Source of the DNA: Phycisphaerales bacterium Planc_01
GTDB taxonomy: Bacteria; Planctomycetota; Phycisphaerae; Sedimentisphaerales; Anaerobacaceae
DNA: 64,000 nt
Reading direction: 5' to 3'
Assembly (NCBI GenBank): GCA_001603075.1
Contig: LVBB01000148.1
Location: 1-64,000 of the forward strand
The first letter of the stretch is position 1. Every line of letters begins with the position of its first letter. Positions 38,220 to 46,950 of the stretch are shown here, piece by piece. The notes beneath the pieces are model-generated. The model was not told where the DNA came from and made no database searches. It saw only the letters and a program-made list of their open reading frames with translations. Position numbers and translations under genes: made by a program.

Positions 38220-41126
38220 ATGCCGACAGAACCGCTTCTGAGACCCTTTTACTTGTATGCTTTAGGGTTACTCTGCCTGGTGTCCGCCGTCTCGGCCCAA
38301 CAGGTCGGCGGGGTCCGTGGCGTGGTCTACGACCAGGATTTCGACGTGCCGCTGCCCCTGGTCCGGGTATGGATCAATGAGACCGGCGAGACGACGACCA
38401 CCAACGACGAGGGGGTCTTCGTCTTCGGACAGGTGGCTCCGGGCACCTACACCCTGGTCTTCTCGAAGGACGGCTATACCCGTCAGTTCACCCCCAATGT
38501 GGTCGTCTCGGCCGGAGGAATGACCGAAGTAAATGCCTCTCTGGCCGGCGAATTCACGGAGATGGAGGAGTTCGTAGTGCAGGATCTCGAACTGGGCGGC
38601 TCGGAGATCGGCCTTCTGAACCTGCGGATGGAGAGCCCTTCGTTTCTGGACGCGATCAGTTCGGACCTGATGAGCCAGGCCGGTGCCAGCGACGCCGCCG
38701 GTGCCTTGCGGCTGGTGGCCGGCGCCACGGTGGAAGACGGCAAATACGCCGTGGTGCGCGGCCTGCCGGACCGGTATGTCAATTCGCAGTTGAATGCGGT
38801 ACGCCTGCCCACCGCCGACGTGGACAAACGAGCGGTGCAGCTCGACCAGTTCCCCGCCGCCCTGGTCGAGAGCATCCAGGTCAGCAAGACATTCACACCC
38901 GACCAGCAAGGCGATGCGTCCGGCGGAGCGGTGAATCTCGTGCTCAAGGGAATCCCCGATGAACGCGTGCTCACCGCCAAGATCGGAACCGAGTACAACA
39001 CGCAACTGCGATACCGCGACGACTTCCTCACCTACCGTGGAGGCGGAGTGGATTTCTGGGGCATCGACAGCGGCAGGGACATCCCACGCAACAACCAGTT
39101 CGGCGGGGTCATGGGGACCACGCCCGACGACGCCCCTCTGATCTACAGCGGCTCCTTCACCGCCGGAGGCAAACACGAACTCGACAACGGCGTTCGCATC
39201 GGGGCGTTCGGCAGTATGTACTACAAGCACGACGCCTCTTACTACGATGGCGGAACGTTTCACATCTATGAGGCCCGCCTGGCCAATGGCCGCTATGCGA
39301 TGAGGCCCTTCGAGCAATACGGATTTACAACCCTCTACGATGTGACCAAGGCAGTGGAAGCAGTTCAATGGGGGGCCCTGGGAGCCGTCGGCGCCGAATG
39401 GGACAATCACGCCCTCTCGCTACTCTATATGCGGACGCAGATCACGGAGGACGAGGCCACCCTTCTCGAGGACACCCGTGGAAGTCTGTATCGCGATGAA
39501 CTGGATATCGACGCACCGTTCCACCGCAACGAGACGCTGGAGTACACCGAGCGATCCCAATCCACACTCCAACTGAAGGGACGACACGGCCTGAGCATTC
39601 CGGAGTATTCGCTGGGCAAAGTCGCACACACTCTCGACCCGGAACTCGACTGGACGCTCTCGCACAATGAAGCCCGCATGGACCAGCCCGACAAGAGGAC
39701 GTTCCGCACGTGGTGGAGCCCCGGACGCGTCGTCATCCCCGACATATTGGAGTTCCCTGCCGCCCACTACGGACACGATCCCAGCGGAAGCGGCAACGAG
39801 TTCGCCCAGCGGATCTGGAAGGACATCACCGAGAAGAGCGACCAGGCCGCCGTCAACGGCAAGCTGCCGTTCGAACAGTGGAGCGGCCGGGAAGGCTATC
39901 TGAAAGTCGGCGCATTCCACGACCGCACCGACCGCAAGTACAACCAGGACGGCTTCTTCTATCAGTTTGACGGGACCTCCTATCAGGCCCCGTGGGAGCA
40001 GAATTGGGGCAACGTCTATGTCGGCGAAGGACATACGATCGTCGCCTCCGACCAGGATGTGGACTACAGCGGCGATCAGAAGATCACGGCGTGGTACTAT
40101 ATGATCGATCTGCCGTTGACCGGCTTTCTGAAGGTGGTCGGGGGCGCTCGCCATGAATCGACGGACCTGAAGATCGTCAACCATCCTGAAAGCGAGAACG
40201 CCCAGTACCTGCCTCCCGGAGGCACCGGCTGGACGCGGTTCGGGCCGGAGGCAGACGTATCCTACTCCCAGGACGATGTTCTGCCGTCGATCGGGATCGA
40301 AGTGACACCGAGGGAGAAGGTCAAGCTCCGAGCCTCGTACAGCGAGACCGTGGCGCGCCAGACGTTCAAGGAGCTTTCGCCGGTGATGCAGATGGAGTAT
40401 CTCGGCGCCGACATCTTCGTCGGAAACCCGGAGCTGACGATGAGCGCGCTGAGGAACTACGACCTGCGGGTCGATTACGAGCCGTATCCCGGATCCCTTC
40501 TCTCGGCCTCCTGGTTCCACAAGGACGTAGACGACCCGATCGAGTACGTGCAACGCTTCCAGGCGTCGCTGTTCTACACGACCGCCGTCAATTACCCGGA
40601 AGGCTGGCTCGAAGGGTACGAGTTGGAGGTCCGCCAGGACCTGGGGAGGTTCTGGGAACAGTTCCGTGGCTTCACGCTCGGGGCCAACGCTACCTTCATC
40701 GACTCCGAGGTCACCCTGCCGGATGGAGAGGCCCAGGCCTTCGCCGCGGTCGGCGCCCCGAGAAGGCGTCGCGACATGACGAACACGCCCGAGTTTCTTT
40801 ACAATCTGAATCTGACGTACCACAGCGAGAAATATGGAACGCGACTCGGCCTCTTCTACACCGTTCGCGGCGACACCCTGGTCGAAGGCGGCGTGGCCCT
40901 GGGCCGGGGCTACGTTCCCGACGTCTATGAGAAGGAATATGGCTCGCTGAACCTCGGCGTCGTGCAGCCGATCGGTGAACAAACAAAGCTCTCGCTCCAG
41001 ATCAAGAACCTGACCGATCCCAAGATCGAGAGGGTCTATCGTTCCGACTACATCGACCGCGAGGCGACCAAGACGTCCTACAGGAGAGGCATCGACGTCG
41101 TCCTGAGCATGGAACACGAATTCTGA
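38220..41126 (+). CDS. TonB-dependent receptor with N-terminal carboxypeptidase-regulatory-like domain
   Basis: 'GGVRGVVYDQDFDVPLPLVRVWINETGETTTTNDEGVFVFGQVAPGTYTLVFSKDGY', plug 'SQAGASDAAGALRLVAGATVEDGKYAVVRGLPDRYVNSQLN', beta-barrel, terminal F. Confidence 0.95.
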   Translation: MPTEPLLRPFYLYALGLLCLVSAVSAQQVGGVRGVVYDQDFDVPLPLVRVWINETGETTTTNDEGVFVFGQVAPGTYTLVFSKDGYTRQFTPNVVVSAGGMTEVNASLAGEFTEMEEFVVQDLELGGSEIGLLNLRMESPSFLDAISSDLMSQAGASDAAGALRLVAGATVEDGKYAVVRGLPDRYVNSQLNAVRLPTADVDKRAVQLDQFPAALVESIQVSKTFTPDQQGDASGGAVNLVLKGIPDERVLTAKIGTEYNTQLRYRDDFLTYRGGGVDFWGIDSGRDIPRNNQFGGVMGTTPDDAPLIYSGSFTAGGKHELDNGVRIGAFGSMYYKHDASYYDGGTFHIYEARLANGRYAMRPFEQYGFTTLYDVTKAVEAVQWGALGAVGAEWDNHALSLLYMRTQITEDEATLLEDTRGSLYRDELDIDAPFHRNETLEYTERSQSTLQLKGRHGLSIPEYSLGKVAHTLDPELDWTLSHNEARMDQPDKRTFRTWWSPGRVVIPDILEFPAAHYGHDPSGSGNEFAQRIWKDITEKSDQAAVNGKLPFEQWSGREGYLKVGAFHDRTDRKYNQDGFFYQFDGTSYQAPWEQNWGNVYVGEGHTIVASDQDVDYSGDQKITAWYYMIDLPLTGFLKVVGGARHESTDLKIVNHPESENAQYLPPGGTGWTRFGPEADVSYSQDDVLPSIGIEVTPREKVKLRASYSETVARQTFKELSPVMQMEYLGADIFVGNPELTMSALRNYDLRVDYEPYPGSLLSASWFHKDVDDPIEYVQRFQASLFYTTAVNYPEGWLEGYELEVRQDLGRFWEQFRGFTLGANATFIDSEVTLPDGEAQAFAAVGAPRRRRDMTNTPEFLYNLNLTYHSEKYGTRLGLFYTVRGDTLVEGGVALGRGYVPDVYEKEYGSLNLGVVQPIGEQTKLSLQIKNLTDPKIERVYRSDYIDREATKTSYRRGIDVVLSMEHEF

Positions 41127-41164
41127 GGGCACAGGTGTCCTTCGAGACTGTCCAAGGAGATCTT

Positions 41165-41857
41165 ATGAGTAAGCTCATTGCCGCGTCGATAGCGATCCTT
41201 CTGCTGCTTGCGTCGAATGCATTGGCCGAGACGCAGGATGTCACGTGGGAAACGCTGAATGCCGAAGCTCTATCCCTGTACCGACAGGGCGAGTATCAGC
41301 GCGGCATGGAGAGGGCGAAAAAGGCGCTCAGAGTAGCCGAGCAGACAGGAGGCCTGTACCATCCGACCGTCGCCCTGAGCATGAACAACCTGGCGCTGCT
41401 GCACAAGGCCCAGGGCCAGTACGAACAAGCCGAGCGGCTTTACCTGTTCTCGCTGATGCTCGGAGAGGAGGCCCGCGGCCTCGACCATCCGTCCGTGGCG
41501 ACGACCCTGAACAACCTGGGAGCCCTGTACAATGCGCAGGGCTGGTACGCCAAGGCCGAACCACTCTATCGGCGGGCCCTCGACATCAAAGAAAAGGCCC
41601 TCGGCCCGGACCATCTTTCGGTGGCTCTGAGCCTGAGCAATCTGGCCGAGTGCTATTGCGGCCAGGGCCGCTACGATCAGGCGGAGCCGCTCCACCAACG
41701 AGCGCTGACGATCCGGGAACGCACCCTCGGGCCTGGGCATCCCGCCGTGGCCTGGAGCCTGGAAGCCCTGGCGATGGTCTATCAGAAGACCGCACGCCCG
41801 GACGAAGCGACGGCGATCCGCAAACGCGCCGCCGCCATCGGCGCCGAGCAACGCTGA
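41165..41857 (+). CDS. Exported TPR (kinesin-light-chain-like) protein
   Basis: 'PTVALSMNNLALLHKAQGQYEQAERLYLFSLMLGEEARGLDHPSVATTLNNLGALYNAQGWYAKAEPLYRRALDI'. Confidence 0.85.
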   Translation: MSKLIAASIAILLLLASNALAETQDVTWETLNAEALSLYRQGEYQRGMERAKKALRVAEQTGGLYHPTVALSMNNLALLHKAQGQYEQAERLYLFSLMLGEEARGLDHPSVATTLNNLGALYNAQGWYAKAEPLYRRALDIKEKALGPDHLSVALSLSNLAECYCGQGRYDQAEPLHQRALTIRERTLGPGHPAVAWSLEALAMVYQKTARPDEATAIRKRAAAIGAEQR

Positions 41858-41888
41858 AGCCCGCCGCCTCAACCGTCGGTCGGGGAGC

Positions 41889-42665
41889 CTACGACGGGCT
41901 GTCCTTGAAGCGGTAGCCGACGCCCCGGACGGTCTCGATGTAGTCCTTGCAGTCGCCGAGCTTCTTGCGGAGGTAGGCGATCTGGACGTCCACCGCCCGC
42001 TCGCTGACGATGTAGTTGCCCCCGTGCAGAGAATCGACGATCTGGTATCGCGTGAACACCACGCCCGGCCGGCGCGCCAGGACGCGAAGGATGTTGAACT
42101 CCGAGAAGGTCAGCGAAAGGGCCGTGCCCTTGAGCAGCGCCTCACATCGGACCGGATCGATACTCAGATCGTGAATCCGTATGACGCCCTCATCCGAATC
42201 CTGATCGGCCGTCTTGCGCAGCACGCGACGCACGCGCGCCACCAGCACCTTGGAGCTGAACGGTTTGGTGATGTAGTCGTCGGCCCCCAGTTCCAGCCCT
42301 GTGACGACGTCACTCTCCTCGCTTTTGGCGGTGAGCATGATGATCGGCATGTTCCGCGTCTTGGCATTGGCCTTGAGGATCTGACAGACCTGCAGCCCGT
42401 CGATTCCCGGCAGCATCAGGTCCAGGATCGTCAACGCAGGCTGTTTGGCCTGCGCCACCTCCAAGGCCTCTTCGCCCGAGCCGGCAGTGCAGACATCGTA
42501 GCCCTCCCGGACAAGATGGAGTTCCACCAGTTCCTGTATGTCCTCTTCGTCATCGACGACAAGAATCGTTCCTTTTCCCATTGCGTGCCCTGCGAACAAA
42601 TCATCATGGCCATTGCCCTGGCGCTGTGCAGACATATTCCTCTCATCAGAAGACATCGTTTCCAT
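41889..42665 (-). CDS. PhoB/OmpR-family response regulator
   Basis: Receiver 'ILVVDDEEDIQELVELHL...LTILDLMLPGIDGLQVC...PIIMLTAKSEESDVVTGLELGADDYITKPFSSK' plus winged helix 'RAVDVQIAYLRKKLGDCKDYIETVRGVGYRF'. Confidence 0.95.
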   Translation of the reverse strand: METMSSDERNMSAQRQGNGHDDLFAGHAMGKGTILVVDDEEDIQELVELHLVREGYDVCTAGSGEEALEVAQAKQPALTILDLMLPGIDGLQVCQILKANAKTRNMPIIMLTAKSEESDVVTGLELGADDYITKPFSSKVLVARVRRVLRKTADQDSDEGVIRIHDLSIDPVRCEALLKGTALSLTFSEFNILRVLARRPGVVFTRYQIVDSLHGGNYIVSERAVDVQIAYLRKKLGDCKDYIETVRGVGYRFKDSPS

Positions 42666-42718
42666 TAGAGCAGCGCTTGGATCTCTTTAGTTTTTCGTTA
42701 GCGGTGGATTCTTGCCGA
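42664..42718. promoter_or_regulatory. 11-bp-phased array overlapping the phoB-like start: ATTAGAGCAGC GCTTGGATCTC TTTAGTTTTTC GTTAGCGGTGG ATTCTTGCCGA
   Basis: RTTAG-like units in one 11-bp register, abutting the phoB-like ATG. Confidence 0.5.
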
Positions 42719-42752
42719 CCCGCTCGCGGCGGCTCGGCGTAACCGAGGCGGT

Positions 42753-42796
42753 CTCCGGAAAATGCAAATCTAACCTTTCTCCAATTCCGGCCTAAC
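42753..42796. promoter_or_regulatory. 11-bp-phased array read on the minus strand: GTTAGGCCGGA ATTGGAGAAAG GTTAGATTTGC ATTTTCCGGAG
   Basis: 26 bp upstream of the MFS transporter start (42822). Confidence 0.55.
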
Positions 42797-42821
42797 ACAC
42801 GGCGGCTAATGTCGCCGGTCT

Positions 42822-44144
42822 ATGACCGTGGAAGCACCACCAATCCGCCGTGTGGGTTCCGACCCACCGCAGGTCGGCCGCAAAGCAGCGACATCCCCTT
42901 CGGCCACACTGAGGCTCTGGCAGATGCGGGCCTTCTTCAGCATGGCCGTGCTCTATCTGTTCTATTACTTCGGCAAGAAGAACATCGGCGTTGCCGCCGG
43001 AGCGATCGAGCAGAGTCTCGGCCTGTCCCACCGCCAGTTCGGCTGGGTCCTGACGGCGTTCACCCTGACCTATGCGTTGGGCCAGTTCCTCAACGGCTTT
43101 CTGGGCGATCGCTACAGTCCCAAACGCATCATGCTCATCGGCGCTCTCGGAGGCGTCGCAGCCAACGTCCTCTTCGGCTTGAGCCACACACTGATTCTCT
43201 TCGTCGTATTCTGGGCCATCAACGGCTATTTCTCCTCCATGGGCTGGGCGCCCGGATGCCGGATCCTGTGCAACTGGTTCCCCGAGCGACGCTGGGGCTG
43301 GTGGATGGGCCTGTACAACTTCTTCCCTTACTTCGGCGGCGCGCTCGTGGCGCCGGTCGCGGCATACTCCATCGAACGCTGGGGCGGGTGGCAAGGGGCC
43401 TTCTTCCTTCCCCCGCTTTTCCTGGCGGGCATGGCGGCCCTGTTCGCCGTTTTGTGCAAGGACTCCCCGCAGCAGGTCGCAATTGCTCCACCCTGGAACC
43501 CTCCCGGTGGCCAGACGCATTCGCCCGCCGACGCCCAGGCGTACTGGCACGCATTCAGCCATCGGCGAATGATGGTGCCGTACATCGTCGCTTTCGGGGC
43601 CAACGCCATCCGCTGGGGACTGCTGCACTGGATCATCCTGATCCTGCAAACACCTGCCGTCGAGGGCGGCTTCGGCCTGGCGCTGACCAGGGCCGGCTGG
43701 ATCGGTTCGTTGGTCGACTGGGGCGGGATGTTCTTCGCGGTAAGCCTCGGCGTGCTGTCCGATCGCCTCTTCAGGGCCCGCCGCTGGCAGACGATCGCCC
43801 TGAGTATGGTCGCCGCCGGGGGGGCGCTGTTTGTTCTGTCCCGAAGCGCCGCTCTGTTGGATTCGCCCGTCGGCACGTTCGTCCTTTGTGCCTCCGTCTT
43901 CGCCTCCGGCGGACTGATTCAGGGGATCCACACGCCCCTGTTCTGTCTGCCGGGCGACATTCTGGGCCAGCGTCTGTCGGGCACCGGCGCCGGGATCATG
44001 GACGGATGGATGTACATCGGGGCCGCGCTGGCCGGCTATCCCCTGGGTTGGTGGCTGGATACACACGGCCTGGCGTCGGGCATCGCGCTGCTCGGGACCG
44101 TGAGCATCGTCTTCGGACTTATCGCCATCGCCATCCGACGATAG
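42822..44144 (+). CDS. MFS transporter, organophosphate:phosphate antiporter (OPA/GlpT-UhpT)-like
   Basis: ~12 TM; '[19 protein letters not shown]', '[39 protein letters not shown]'; upstream of phnWX. Confidence 0.85.
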   Translation: MTVEAPPIRRVGSDPPQVGRKAATSPSATLRLWQMRAFFSMAVLYLFYYFGKKNIGVAAGAIEQSLGLSHRQFGWVLTAFTLTYALGQFLNGFLGDRYSPKRIMLIGALGGVAANVLFGLSHTLILFVVFWAINGYFSSMGWAPGCRILCNWFPERRWGWWMGLYNFFPYFGGALVAPVAAYSIERWGGWQGAFFLPPLFLAGMAALFAVLCKDSPQQVAIAPPWNPPGGQTHSPADAQAYWHAFSHRRMMVPYIVAFGANAIRWGLLHWIILILQTPAVEGGFGLALTRAGWIGSLVDWGGMFFAVSLGVLSDRLFRARRWQTIALSMVAAGGALFVLSRSAALLDSPVGTFVLCASVFASGGLIQGIHTPLFCLPGDILGQRLSGTGAGIMDGWMYIGAALAGYPLGWWLDTHGLASGIALLGTVSIVFGLIAIAIRR

Positions 44145-44232
44145 ACTCTCGTCCGTCGCGGTGTGTTCCGGAATTGTTGTCACATATGCGTTCTGTAATG
44201 AACACCAGATTTGGCAAGGAGAAAGCAACCGT

Positions 44233-45390
44233 ATGAAATCAACGACACCGCTGTCCGGCTGGAAAGACCGGATCCTCTTCACGCCGGGGCCGCTGACGAC
44301 CAGTCGCCCGGTCAAACAGGCCATGCTGCGCGATCTGGGCTCGCGCGATCACGAGTTCATCGCGGTCGTGCACGATGTTCGCCGACGGCTGGTCGCGCTC
44401 GGCCAGACGACGCTGAAGCAGTACACCGCCATCCCGATGCAGGGTAGCGGGACCTTCGCACTGGAGGCGGTCGTCTCCTCCGTCGTCCCGCCCGATGGAA
44501 GGTTGATGGTCGTCCTCAACGGCGCGTACGGACGGCGCATCGCGCGAATCGCTTCTGTCCTCGGCATCGAGACGATCACCGTCGAGTTTCCGGAAAACCG
44601 CTGTGTGGACGTCGAAGAGGTACAACAACAACTGGACGCACACGGCGACGTCGCGATGGTGGCCGTCGTACACTGCGAGACCACCACGGGCATCGTCAAC
44701 CCGATCGAACCGATCGGGGCGGCGGCAAAGACCGCCGGCGCGAAGTACTTCGTCGACGCAATGAGCAGCTTCGGCGCCATTCCAATCTCACTGCCCGGCT
44801 GCCACATCGACTATCTCGTCTCCTCTGCGAACAAGTGCATCGAGGGGGTGCCCGGCTTCGCCTTCGTCCTGGCGAGGCTCGGCTCGTTGAAGGATACGAA
44901 GGGCTATGCCCGCAGCCTCAGCCTGGACCTGTACGATCAATGGGCGGGTCTCGAGAAGAACGGCCAGTTCCGATTCACGCCGCCGACCCACGCGATCCTC
45001 GCCTTTCACCAGGCCTTGCTGGAGTTGGAGGCCGAGGGCGGAGTCGCCGGCCGGGCCGCACGCTATCGAGCCAACTACGAAACCCTCGTTGCCGGCATGC
45101 GCCATATGGGCTTCACAGAGTATCTGGCGCCTCAGGACCAGGGTTACATCATCACATCGTTTCGTTATCCCGACGATCCGGCGTTCGATTTCGAGCGATT
45201 CTACGATGCCCTGAACGCGCGAGGTTACGTCATCTACCCGGGCAAAGTCAGTGATGCCGATTGCTTCCGCATCGGGAACATCGGTCGGATCTTCGAGTCG
45301 GACGTGAGGGACCTGCTGGGCGCCGTCGAGGACGTCGTTCAGGAATGCGGCATCAAACTGAAACCCCAGGAAGCAGGAGCAAGCCACTGA
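44233..45390 (+). CDS. phnW: 2-aminoethylphosphonate-pyruvate transaminase
   Basis: '[29 protein letters not shown]', PLP-Lys region '[16 protein letters not shown]'; overlaps phnX (TGATG). Confidence 0.96.
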   Translation: MKSTTPLSGWKDRILFTPGPLTTSRPVKQAMLRDLGSRDHEFIAVVHDVRRRLVALGQTTLKQYTAIPMQGSGTFALEAVVSSVVPPDGRLMVVLNGAYGRRIARIASVLGIETITVEFPENRCVDVEEVQQQLDAHGDVAMVAVVHCETTTGIVNPIEPIGAAAKTAGAKYFVDAMSSFGAIPISLPGCHIDYLVSSANKCIEGVPGFAFVLARLGSLKDTKGYARSLSLDLYDQWAGLEKNGQFRFTPPTHAILAFHQALLELEAEGGVAGRAARYRANYETLVAGMRHMGFTEYLAPQDQGYIITSFRYPDDPAFDFERFYDALNARGYVIYPGKVSDADCFRIGNIGRIFESDVRDLLGAVEDVVQECGIKLKPQEAGASH

Positions 45391-46208
45391 TGGATATGAA
45401 TCGCAGCGGATACAGCGGGCCCGTGAAGGCGGTCATCAGCGACCTGGCCGGGACGACGGTGGATTTCGGCAGTTGCGCCCCGGCCGGCGCCTTCGTGGAG
45501 CTCTTTGGACGCGACGGAATCGAAGCCACCACCGCCGATGCCCGCGGCCCGATGGGCATCCACAAGAAGGACCACATCCAAGCCATGCTGCAGTTGCCTC
45601 ACATCGCCGAGCAGTGGCGTCGCATACACGGCCATGACTGGACCGGCGATGACCTGGAGGCGCTGTATCAGAAGTTCATCCCCATGCAACTGGAGGCGCT
45701 GCCCAAATACGGGGACGTCATTCCCGGCGTGGTGCAAGCCGTGGAGCAGTTGCGACGTCGAGACATTCCCGTCGCCGTCAACACCGGCTACAACCGAGAG
45801 ATGTTGGACATCGTGCTCCGCAAGGCGGCCGAGGGAAACTTCGTGCCGGATGCGGCGTTGTGTGCATTCGATGTGCCGAAAGGCCGCCCGGCGCCGTGGA
45901 TGGTCTTTCGGCTCATGGAGACGCTCGACGTTTATCCCCCGGCGGCCGTCGTCAAGGTCGGCGATACGATCGCCGATATCGAAGAGGGCCTCAACGCGGG
46001 CGTCTGGACGGTGGGCGTCACGCAGACCGGCAATCTGATCGGATTGACGCAAGCAGAACTGGAAGCATTGGATCGAAGCGAACTGGAGAAGCGGACTCAG
46101 GCGGCAGAGCGAACATTCATGGAAGCCGGGGCGCACTACGTGATCGAATCGTTCGCCGATATGCCCACTGTTGTAGAGCAGATCGAATCACGGCTCCATC
46201 ACGCTTGA
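45390..46208 (+). CDS. phnX: Phosphonoacetaldehyde hydrolase
   Basis: 'VISDLAGTTVDFGSCAPAGAFVELFGRDGIEATTADARGPMGIHKKDHIQAM' including the Schiff-base Lys region; 'VKVGDTIADIEEGLNAGVWTVGV'. Confidence 0.96.
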   Translation: MDMNRSGYSGPVKAVISDLAGTTVDFGSCAPAGAFVELFGRDGIEATTADARGPMGIHKKDHIQAMLQLPHIAEQWRRIHGHDWTGDDLEALYQKFIPMQLEALPKYGDVIPGVVQAVEQLRRRDIPVAVNTGYNREMLDIVLRKAAEGNFVPDAALCAFDVPKGRPAPWMVFRLMETLDVYPPAAVVKVGDTIADIEEGLNAGVWTVGVTQTGNLIGLTQAELEALDRSELEKRTQAAERTFMEAGAHYVIESFADMPTVVEQIESRLHHA

Positions 46209-46526
46209 TGGACTCCACGAATTCGATTTCATGCTGTACCGCGTCGTTCTTGGGTGGCCCGGGACGTAAGGTCCCTGTGGTTGGTCTGTGGCGTGCCTTT
46301 TCAGGCGTCGTTCGAGTTGGTCGTCATAGAGCGATGACGGCTTCAGGCCGCCACCTTGTCCCGGTCCCTCGGTGAGGTCTTCGGGTTCGGTCCCTTCGGC
46401 AGAACGGCCGGCCACGCTGGTTTCCACGCGGATGTCGCGGGTGCCAATGATATAGCCTCTGCCGGTAGAGCCGAAGTCCCAGTTGGGGAAGAGACTATGC
46501 CGGCCGGCGACGGCCCGTGGCAACGG

Positions 46527-46617
46527 AAGCATGGTTCGCGGTATGCGAAGCTTCCGATGCGAGGTATCGAGCTTCGAACACGGCAGATCAAGCTTCGAAT
46601 GCAGCATCTGAAGCGTC
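46527..46617. repeat. Degenerate 21-bp tandem repeat, five phased copies of AAGCTTC-like core
   Basis: Cores at 46527 (aagcatg), 46548 (aagcttc), 46569 (gagcttc), 46590 (aagcttc), 46611 (aagcgtc), exactly 21 bp apart. Confidence 0.75.
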
Positions 46618-46689
46618 CTCAGCGGCCCGCCAAACCGCCCCTGCCGCCTGTAGTCAACCGCGCCCATGAGGCGTGGCATTAGGAAGGCC

Positions 46690-46771
46690 CGCCCAATCCG
46701 ATGCCGGACCTTGCCATACAGTGCTTTTCGCCGGTACTTCGGTATAATCACCGCGTGATACTTACACTCCC
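46690..46771 (-). pseudogene. Remnant of an IS200/REP-associated Y1 transposase (N-terminus only)
   Basis: Minus strand encodes 'ECKYHAVIIPKYRRKALYGKVRHRIG', typical of the TnpA/RAYT N-terminus, then family-like sequence stops. Confidence 0.75.
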
Positions 46772-46950
46772 TCGGAACGTGGGACAGGCGTTGCCCACAA
46801 ATCAGCCAAGAGGGTCCAAGAATCCTCTGTGCAAGCTGTTTTTCGTTGAAACATACGTGGTTGCCAGTCAGAATCCAATACAGTCGGGCTCATGGATACG
46901 AGCCCGCTGTCGGAATCATGTCGGGGTGACATGGATGGCGGCCAGGACAA

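Noticed and set aside
39420-44324. Minus-strand ORFs 39420..41132 and 42792..44324
   Set aside because: Antisense to the TonB-dependent receptor and the MFS transporter, which have clear family features
46527-46617. CRISPR-like periodic repeat
   Set aside because: 21-bp continuous degenerate tandem repeat without spacers and no cas genes
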